Origin: JAISGQ01 sp045536305
GTDB lineage: Bacteria > Bacillota > Clostridia > Oscillospirales > Acutalibacteraceae
Length of the DNA: 19,703 bases
Direction of reading: 5' to 3'
Assembly (NCBI GenBank): GCA_045536305.1
Contig: JAZSNH010000019.1
Span: forward strand, 1-19,703
Shown: positions 14,771 through 19,703 of the stretch, one piece after another
Layout of the letters: the number at the start of each line of letters is the position of its first letter
How positions within the stretch are numbered: the first letter of the stretch is position 1
Translations under genes and position numbers: made by a program
Notes under the pieces: generated by a model
The model's input: the letters and a program-made list of their open reading frames with translations, nothing else
What the model was told of the DNA's origin: nothing
Database searches by the model: none

Positions 14771-14774
14771 AGAA

Positions 14775-14804
14775 AAAAGCAGGTGCGTCTTAGCACCTGC
14801 TTTT
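14775..14804. terminator. rho-independent terminator after the exporter operon
   Basis: AAAAGCAGGTGC (14775-14786), loop GTCTTA, GCACCTGCTTTT (14793-14804). The 12-bp stem has A and T runs on its outer sides, so it can work from both strands. The following bases, 14805-14929, hold nothing I can name; I see no separate terminator for the minus-strand gene ending at 14930. Confidence 0.9.
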
Positions 14805-14929
14805 GCTGTTTATAAAGCGATTGCCTGCTTTAGCGGCGGGATGTGGTTGATATTTGCGGCAGCTTGTTTCGAAGGTGTCAAGCACCACCGATGCTCTATA
14901 AAATATACAAGCTGAAAAGAGATCAATTA

Positions 14930-15868
14930 TCAGAGATATATTTTGCTGACAAGCTGTACGATATAATCGGCGGCGGCAGGGAAGTTAAACGCGCTTATTG
15001 CCGCGGCGGTGCAGATAAAAACTGCCAGCATGACAGAAAAGCTTGTGAATACGCCGCGCTTCTTGTCCATTGCGGCAAATTCCACGCCGACAAAGACCAT
15101 GATTATAAACTGGAACACGGCGAGAACTGCCATCAAAAGCGACAGCACGGGGTAGATGAACAGGCATACGGCAAAGAGAGGAGAGAGAAACAGGGCAGGA
15201 AGCTGTGCTACGCACACAAGCCCGATCGCGCGGCGGAAGGTCATGGCACTTCCGATGGCGAAGGAATGGGCGCGAAGATACAGCACCATTGCGGTGCAAA
15301 GCTCGAGCCAGAAAAGAACAGCCTTCAGAGCGGCAGGCGCTGCGGCGGCAAGGGTTTCAAACAATGCCTCAAAAAAGCGCGGAGAGGTGCCGACGCCCCT
15401 ATATACGGTAGCAGAAAGAGAAACTATAAGCGGAATGAGCAGGCAGGTGGGGATAAGCAAAACAAATGCAAGACTGCCTCGGGGAGAAATTACAAAGTGT
15501 ATTGCCTGCCTGGTGGCACCCGTAACAGAAAGAGAAAGTACATGATGGAACTGGGTGATGATCTTTGAGGATTTTTTTGTGCTTTCTTCGCTTTTTACAA
15601 GTCTGCGTTCGCGCTTTTTCGCACTTCTGCTTCGCTTTAGTTCTTTTTCTTCGATTCTTTTTACCTGCTCGGTTGCAAGCTGTGCCTTCTTTTTCTGTTT
15701 TTCGAGAGCCTTGACAGTGTGAGACGGCTCCTCGCGCAAGGGCTCGTAGTCATCCTCATACACGGGTCTCGATACAGTGATTATAGTGGTGCGATCGCTG
15801 CTCTTTCCGCAGTTTGTGCAGATAACACCGTCAAATTCCGCACCGCAGGAGGAACATACCTTTTTCAT
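14930..15868 (-). CDS. zinc-ribbon membrane protein of unknown function
   Basis: This 312-aa protein has a zinc-ribbon head, MKKVCSSCGAEFDGVICTNC, with cysteines at 5, 8, 17 and 20. A strongly charged, probably coiled or disordered segment follows (about 50-105, rich in Lys, Arg and Glu). Then come about five hydrophobic helices (near 133-153, 172-198, 213-235, 237-265 and 276-296), vaguely like Yip1-type membrane domains. I do not recognise a named family. The start has AGGCGG 7 bases upstream and lies 11 bases after the stop of the HD-domain gene, so the two form an operon. The ribbon is predicted cytoplasmic and could bind nucleic acid or another protein; this is inference only. Confidence 0.75.
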   Translation of the reverse strand: MKKVCSSCGAEFDGVICTNCGKSSDRTTIITVSRPVYEDDYEPLREEPSHTVKALEKQKKKAQLATEQVKRIEEKELKRSRSAKKRERRLVKSEESTKKSSKIITQFHHVLSLSVTGATRQAIHFVISPRGSLAFVLLIPTCLLIPLIVSLSATVYRGVGTSPRFFEALFETLAAAAPAALKAVLFWLELCTAMVLYLRAHSFAIGSAMTFRRAIGLVCVAQLPALFLSPLFAVCLFIYPVLSLLMAVLAVFQFIIMVFVGVEFAAMDKKRGVFTSFSVMLAVFICTAAAISAFNFPAAADYIVQLVSKIYL

Positions 15869-15879
15869 ATATACACCGC

Positions 15880-16461
15880 CTATTTTTCAACGACAAAGCT
15901 GCTCCAGCTGTCTGCGTAGGAAATGAGCAGGGTCAGAGGGCGCTCCTTTGTGGCCGCCGAGCGGTTGTCCTCCACATATTGTCCGTCGTGGTAGACTATA
16001 GCCTGCGCTTCGTCCTCGGACAGAGGGAGATACTGCATTATAAGGTACAGACTGCGAACAGGCACAGAGAGATATGTAAGCTTGTCATTAAAGGAATATG
16101 GATAGGTCGGACCGTAGCCGTACTGCTTCTGTCGGGGAGTCGGTTCGTTTGGGATATACTGTGGGTTGCCGGGCATTCCTGCCTTGCCGAGGTCGTGAAG
16201 GAGGCCTACGATGACACAGCTTTCATCGCTTATTTCGGGTGCAAGAACCTCCTTGATGCAAAGAAGATTTTCCGCTACATTGCAGGAATGGCGGAGAAGT
16301 CCGCTCTCTTCGGAAAGGTGAAAACGGGTGGAGGCAGGCGAGGTCAGCCACGCGGTCTCTGTTTCAAGGAAGCTTATGAGCCTGTCCCAGGCCTCCTTGC
16401 GGTCGGTGACCATACCCTTGAGTCTTTCGTAACGGGCAAGTAATTCCTTGTCTTCGATCAT
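15880..16461 (-). CDS. HD-domain metal-dependent phosphohydrolase
   Basis: This 193-aa cytoplasmic protein shows the full HD signature: His58 in GLLRHSCNV, His89-Asp90 in VGLLHDLGKAG, His158 in VYHDG, and Asp184 in ISYADSWSS. HD proteins hydrolyse phosphoester bonds of nucleotides, cyclic dinucleotides or nucleic acids; nothing here fixes the substrate. It is not a (p)ppGpp synthetase/hydrolase (too short, no RSH domains) and lacks the HD-GYP motif. AGGAGG lies upstream of the ATG, and an extended -10 (TGTTATACT) near 16575-16583 may start the transcript. The zinc-ribbon membrane protein gene follows, so the hydrolase could act near the membrane; this is inference. Confidence 0.82.
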   Translation of the reverse strand: MIEDKELLARYERLKGMVTDRKEAWDRLISFLETETAWLTSPASTRFHLSEESGLLRHSCNVAENLLCIKEVLAPEISDESCVIVGLLHDLGKAGMPGNPQYIPNEPTPRQKQYGYGPTYPYSFNDKLTYLSVPVRSLYLIMQYLPLSEDEAQAIVYHDGQYVEDNRSAATKERPLTLLISYADSWSSFVVEK

Positions 16462-16574
16462 AATTTTCGTTCCTCCTTAATATTATTTTACCGATAGTAT
16501 GCATCTGCAGGCATGCTCCTCATCCTGTGCTGCCTGACGTGCATATCTGTGCATAAGATCATAGGATTATTCAT

Positions 16575-16603
16575 AGTATAACACTGTTTGTGGTTCGATT
16601 ACA
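16575..16603 (-). promoter_or_regulatory. possible promoter of the HD-hydrolase operon
   Basis: On the minus strand TATACT (16575-16580) has TGT in front, an extended -10. The -35 (TGTAAT, 16598-16603) is poor. It would give a leader of about 110 bases with no recognisable riboswitch. Confidence 0.4.
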
Positions 16604-16647
16604 ACACATTCATTATGCAAAAGTTACCGATTGTTTACTATTTGGTC

Positions 16648-16676
16648 TTGATTAAAGAGCGATTTTGAGTTATTAT
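16648..16676 (+). promoter_or_regulatory. ireB promoter
   Basis: TTGATT (16648-16653), 17 bases, TATTAT (16671-16676). A near-consensus GGAGGT lies at 16700-16705, 6 bases before the ATG. Confidence 0.75.
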
Positions 16677-16711
16677 ATATAGAAGAATACAATTCGTTTG
16701 GAGGTAGGACT

Positions 16712-16987
16712 ATGAGCGACGAAAGAAAAGAGCAGGCAGAATTTCGGGGCGGTGAAACCGTTACTTTTTCCATTGCTGACCGTCAGCAGGAAATGCGCGT
16801 TATCGTCAGGCAGGTTTATGACTCCCTCAGTGAAAAGGGCTATAACCCTGTCAATCAGATAGTGGGATATCTCCTTTCGGAGGATCCGACCTATATTACA
16901 ACATATAACAACGCACGCTCGCTTATCCGCAAGGTTGACCGTGATGAGCTGCTGCGTGACCTTCTGAAAAATTACGTCGGCGACTGA
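16712..16987 (+). CDS. ireB: IreB family regulatory phosphoprotein (UPF0297)
   Basis: This 91-aa protein matches the UPF0297/YrzL/IreB family over its whole length: VYDSLSEKGYNPVNQIVGYLLSEDPTYI followed by ARSLIRKVDRDELLRDLL (the first stretch spans about 35-63). In Enterococcus faecalis, IreB is a substrate of the Ser/Thr kinase IreK and lowers cephalosporin resistance. ETVTF at 15-19 resembles the phosphorylated N-terminal motif; Thr16 would be the equivalent acceptor, as I recall that alignment. In many Firmicutes this gene lies with alaS, ruvX/yqgF and yrzB. None of these is beside it here; its only partner is an unrecognised 88-aa gene 27 bases downstream. Confidence 0.92.
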   Translation: MSDERKEQAEFRGGETVTFSIADRQQEMRVIVRQVYDSLSEKGYNPVNQIVGYLLSEDPTYITTYNNARSLIRKVDRDELLRDLLKNYVGD

Positions 16988-17014
16988 CGCCGTCACACAG
17001 TTTGGAGTGATTGT

Positions 17015-17281
17015 ATGAGTGAGCAGCTTATCTACAGAGGCAGACCTCTTGTGCGCTGCGGTGATGAGATGTACTACGGCAACATGACCGAAAAGTACGT
17101 TATCTATATGCAGATACTTGAGAAGGCCGATGATGGCGAAACTGCAACGAAGGTATTGCTGCGCCTGCAGTATACCGACCCCGATATCAGGGGCAAGGGA
17201 AAGATAGTCAAGGAAACGACCAAGAGCAACCTCGCAGAGGCTTTCGATTTTGCCAATGCATGGATAGCTAAAAACAAATAA
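17015..17281 (+). CDS. small conserved-looking protein of unknown function
   Basis: An 88-aa protein, probably soluble, that I do not recognise as a named family. It begins MSEQLIYRGRPLVRCGDEMYYGNM, mixes beta-like and helical stretches, and ends in a helix (NLAEAFDFANAWIAKNK). It has no signal peptide, membrane helix or metal motif. It follows ireB by 27 bases (GGAGTGATTGT upstream of ATG) and is followed directly by a terminator, so the two are co-transcribed. Codon use looks like its neighbours. A role linked to IreB, or to the RuvX/YrzB functions missing here, is possible but unsupported. Confidence 0.75.
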   Translation: MSEQLIYRGRPLVRCGDEMYYGNMTEKYVIYMQILEKADDGETATKVLLRLQYTDPDIRGKGKIVKETTKSNLAEAFDFANAWIAKNK

Positions 17282-17292
17282 AACGTATGTTC

Positions 17293-17334
17293 GAATAAAA
17301 AGAAGGCGATCTTCGGCTCGCCTTCTTTTTATTC
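17293..17334. terminator. rho-independent terminator after ireB operon
   Basis: A perfect 17-bp inverted repeat (17293-17309 and 17318-17334) surrounds an 8-base loop. The core GAAGGCGA/TCGCCTTC is flanked by A and T runs. It marks the end of the host operon, 298 bases before the phage genes. The gap 17335-17632 is very AT-rich; apart from the LexA-like palindrome and a possible TATAAT at 17536-17541 I see no gene there. Confidence 0.93.
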
Positions 17335-17602
17335 TGTAAAATTATTACAAACGATTATAATAGATGATAAAACTACAAATAGTATAGCAAAATGATAAAT
17401 TATTCCTAAATATTGAGAAGGGGATAAAGGGCAAAGAATCCCATAAATAAGCCATAATTACTGATAAAAGCACTAATAATAGTACAAAACATTTGCAGAG
17501 ACACATGATGATAGCACAAAGCATAATTGCAAAAATATAATGATACCACAAGGTTTGAGGGCGCTGCATTGAATCGATGTGGCGTAATTTTAAACCATTA
17601 CA

Positions 17603-17618
17603 AAGAACATTAGTTCTT
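17603..17618. promoter_or_regulatory. LexA (SOS) box upstream of the phage packaging genes
   Basis: AAGAAC-ATTA-GTTCTT is a perfect 6-bp inverted repeat containing GAAC-N4-GTTC, the core LexA/DinR site of Gram-positive bacteria. It differs from the Bacillus form in lacking the flanking C and G. It lies 14 bases before the start codon and 3 bases before the ribosome site. I cannot place the promoter with confidence. Confidence 0.6.
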
Positions 17619-17632
17619 ATAGGAGGTGTCTG

Positions 17633-18121
17633 ATGGAAAACACAGCAGAGCTTGAAAAGAAGGAGGAGGCTCGTTTAGCAGAGAGAAAAAAGATCGAGCT
17701 CTGGAGAACAAAAGAGCAAAGGAGGCATCTGAAAAGACAGCTTGCCGTTACAGACAGGCTGCTTTCCGTTGTGGAAAAAGCTCTTTGCGATGAAAAAGAG
17801 CTTTACCGTTATGTGCAGAGCAGTAAATCGGGTGCGGTCACAGGGAGTGTGTGTGAGGAAAAGCAGGCAGTCAATGAAGAAAGGCTGGGGAAAATCGTAA
17901 AAGCCCTGTCCGAGCTTATCGGAATCCAGCACGAAATTCTGGCAGTACCTCTTTTCAAGGAATCTGCCGATGCTGAAAACACAAGGTCAAAGCTTGAAAG
18001 TGACAGGGATATATCTCTCAGAAAAATTGAGCTTGAGCTTATGAAGGTGGACGGCGGAGAAGGTCAGTCGATACCCGAACAGCTTCTGGAGGCACTGAGC
18101 GGTGACGAAGATGACACTTGA
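17633..18121 (+). CDS. putative phage terminase small subunit (coiled-coil protein)
   Basis: A 162-aa, very charged protein with long heptad-like helices (about 3-50 and 90-150: ELEKKEEARLAERKKIEL, LSELIGIQHEIL, LRKIELELMK). It ends in an acidic tail (GDEDDT). I do not recognise a terminase-small family motif or a clear DNA-binding helix-turn-helix. The call rests on position: it immediately precedes and overlaps the large terminase by 20 bases, the usual place of TerS. GGAGGT lies 5 bases before the ATG, and a LexA-type box lies just upstream. It could instead be a different early head-module protein. Confidence 0.55.
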   Translation: MENTAELEKKEEARLAERKKIELWRTKEQRRHLKRQLAVTDRLLSVVEKALCDEKELYRYVQSSKSGAVTGSVCEEKQAVNEERLGKIVKALSELIGIQHEILAVPLFKESADAENTRSKLESDRDISLRKIELELMKVDGGEGQSIPEQLLEALSGDEDDT

Positions 18122-19445
18122 GGAGCTTCGCAGAAGAGTAAAAAAAAGAAGGGCAATACAGAAAAAGTCAAATTCGCTGAAGCTTTGTCCTTTTTCTAAA
18201 AAACAAAGGGCTGCACTTGTCTGGTGGAAAACGGCAGAATATTCAAAGGCTGACGGCATTATAGCCGACGGAGCGGTGCGTTCGGGCAAGACAGTCGCAT
18301 TGTCGCTGGGATTTGTGCTTTGGGCGATGAAGAGATACGACGGTCAGTTTTTTGCAATATGCGGACGAACCATCGGCAGCGTAAGAAGAAATATACTGGG
18401 TTGGCTTATGCCCATGCTCCCCTCTCTTTCGATCAGAGCGGTGTATCACAGAGCGGAAAACCGCCTTGAGCTTACCTGCGGAGGAAGGGTAAACACATTT
18501 TATATATTCGGCGCAAAGGACGAAAGAGCTCAGGATGCAATACAGGGTCTGACTCTTGCAGGTGTATTCTTCGACGAAGCGGCGATAATGCCCGAATCAT
18601 TTGTATCGCAGGCGACAGCCCGATGCTCGGTAGAAGGCTCAAAATTTTGGTTTTCCTGCAATCCTTTAGGACCGCGGCACTGGTTCAAGACAAACTGGAT
18701 AGACAATGCGGCTGAAAAAAACCTTATCTACCTGCACTTTACAATGCAGGATAATCTGAGCCTCAGCGACGAGGTGCGGCAGCGTTACCAAACCATGTAC
18801 AGCGGAGTCTTTTTTCGCCGTTATGTGCTCGGTGAATGGTGTGTTGCGGAAGGCCTTGTCTATCCCATGTTCTCCGCGGAGAAAAATATAAAAAGCGTTC
18901 CTCTTGAGAGCGCAAGAGAATTTCTCTCCTGCGATTACGGAACAAACAATCCGTTCGCTCTGGGTCTTTTGCAGGCGAAGAAAAATGAGAGCGGCTTCTT
19001 AATGCACCTCAGAGCGGAATATTACCATGACGGAAGAAAAAAAGGGCAGATGACCGACAGTGAATATGCAGATGCGGTCGAGAATTTTATACGCAGAAAT
19101 TCTGCTTGTCCCGAAGTGCTCATTGTTGATCCGTCGGCTGCTTCTTTTATAGCCGAAATGCGTAAAAGAGGATTTAAGGTGGTAAAAGCAAGAAACGCTG
19201 TGCTTCCGGGAATACATGCCGTGTCGGAGGCTTTGAGCGCAGGCACTCTGACAGTTTCGCCCGAATGTGTAAATACCATAGGTGAATTTGAGGAATATGT
19301 CTGGGATGAAAGCGCGTCCGAAAAGGGAGAGGACAAACCGAGCAAGCAGCACGATCACGCCATGGATATGCTGCGATACGCCCTTATGACATGGCAAAGG
19401 CTTGGCGCTGAACGTGTATCACATTCGGGACGCGGAGCGATTTAA
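18102..19445 (+). CDS. phage terminase large subunit (PBSX/Terminase_6-like)
   Basis: This 447-aa DNA-packaging motor ATPase and nuclease translocates phage DNA into proheads and cuts it. The ATPase half has Walker A GAVRSGKT (about 57-64) and Walker B VFFDEAA (about 154-160), followed by the coupling-type FSCNP near 188-192. The nuclease half has three acidic sites: SCDYGTNNP, LIVDPSAASF and HDHAMDMLRYA. Length is normal and the gene looks intact. GTG 18102 has GGAGG 9 bases upstream; ATG 18111 is an alternative start with poorer spacing. It overlaps the putative small-subunit gene and is followed by the portal gene 18 bases later, so the three form one head-assembly operon. Confidence 0.93.
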   Translation: MTKMTLEELRRRVKKRRAIQKKSNSLKLCPFSKKQRAALVWWKTAEYSKADGIIADGAVRSGKTVALSLGFVLWAMKRYDGQFFAICGRTIGSVRRNILGWLMPMLPSLSIRAVYHRAENRLELTCGGRVNTFYIFGAKDERAQDAIQGLTLAGVFFDEAAIMPESFVSQATARCSVEGSKFWFSCNPLGPRHWFKTNWIDNAAEKNLIYLHFTMQDNLSLSDEVRQRYQTMYSGVFFRRYVLGEWCVAEGLVYPMFSAEKNIKSVPLESAREFLSCDYGTNNPFALGLLQAKKNESGFLMHLRAEYYHDGRKKGQMTDSEYADAVENFIRRNSACPEVLIVDPSAASFIAEMRKRGFKVVKARNAVLPGIHAVSEALSAGTLTVSPECVNTIGEFEEYVWDESASEKGEDKPSKQHDHAMDMLRYALMTWQRLGAERVSHSGRGAI

Positions 19446-19463
19446 CTTTACAAGGAGGTAAAA

Positions 19464-19703
19464 ATGTCATTACCCGACATTATCAACACAGAGCTTGAGG
19501 GGCTTTTCGGAAGATGCCTTGAGGGCGATATGCCCCAGATAATCCGCCTGTACGAGTTTTACGACGGTACAGGTCAGAACTGGAACACCCCCGAGGGCAT
19601 GGACTATGCTCCCAGCAAGCTTGTAACCAATCTTTGTAAGAAGCTCATCAAGCGTGAAGCACGCTTTATGTTTGGCAGAACCCCTGAAATAAGGGTGAGA
19701 GAC
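19464..19703 (+). CDS. phage portal protein, N-terminal part (runs off window)
   Basis: Eighty in-frame codons reach the window end without a stop. The translation contains IIRLYEFYDGTGQNW and DYAPSKLVTNLCKKLIKREA, the start expected of SPP1-type portal proteins. The portal is the 12-subunit ring at one capsid vertex on which the terminase docks. AAGGAGG lies 7 bases before the ATG. Its place directly after the large terminase is the standard head-gene order. Confidence 0.85.
   Translation, partial: MSLPDIINTELEGLFGRCLEGDMPQIIRLYEFYDGTGQNWNTPEGMDYAPSKLVTNLCKKLIKREARFMFGRTPEIRVRD

Noticed and set aside
16492..16574. Tiny frame (about 24-28 codons, ending ...PADAYYR) in the leader of the HD operon
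   Set aside because: No ribosome site, a start almost touching the -10, and no attenuator structure; chance is more likely.
17341..17357. Second cre-like site (ACAAACGATTATA) after the ireB terminator
   Set aside because: It misses three defined positions of the consensus and has no palindromic completion.
17345..17569. 74-aa hydrophobic minus-strand frame in the gap before the phage genes
   Set aside because: AT-rich DNA gives hydrophobic translations by chance; there is no ribosome site before its ATG. It looks non-coding.

Overview
The window looks like a chromosomal segment of a strictly anaerobic gut-type member of the Clostridia (Oscillospiraceae/Ruminococcaceae-like). The pointers are a class III anaerobic ribonucleotide reductase, BspA-type leucine-rich-repeat lipoproteins, an IreB (UPF0297) gene, Gram-positive promoters and AGGAGG ribosome sites, and candidate NrdR, LexA (GAAC-N4-GTTC) and CcpA (cre) operators. 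The genus cannot be fixed from this sequence alone.

Layout. 1-2232 is an AT-richer accessory stretch. It holds the first codons of one BspA-type lipoprotein, a complete 626-aa paralogue upstream of it with a consensus sigma-A promoter, and a repeat-rich gap. 2233-5336 (minus strand) carries nrdD, a separate 56-aa gene with the glycyl-radical motif that nrdD lacks, and an S51-type peptidase. The nrdD promoter carries two NrdR-box-like palindromes 30 bp apart. 5592-9511 is a probable pyk plus diguanylate cyclase operon; the cyclase has a sugar-binding-protein-like sensor, and the unit ends in a strong bidirectional terminator. 9676-12262 is glycogen phosphorylase with its own promoter and terminator. 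12483-14804 is a plus-strand NatAB-like ABC exporter. 14930-16461 (minus) is an HD-domain hydrolase followed by a zinc-ribbon membrane protein. 16648-17334 (plus) is ireB with an unrecognised 88-aa gene, closed by a terminator. From 17633 to the window end runs a phage packaging module: a putative small terminase, the large terminase, and the start of the portal gene.

How the parts fit. pyk, glgP and the sugar-sensor cyclase concern central carbon flux, and a cre-like site lies upstream of pyk. nrdD is probably repressed by NrdR when dNTPs are plentiful.

The two most interesting points are these. First, the anaerobic reductase appears split: the thiyl-radical subunit ends before the radical glycine, which sits on its own gene with its own strong ribosome site. 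Second, a phage packaging operon starts about 300 bp after a host terminator, with no integrase, repressor or replication genes in between, and with a LexA-type box just in front of its first gene. This could be a rearranged prophage or an SOS-controlled, domesticated or gene-transfer-agent-like particle cluster. The rest of the element lies outside the window, so this stays open.
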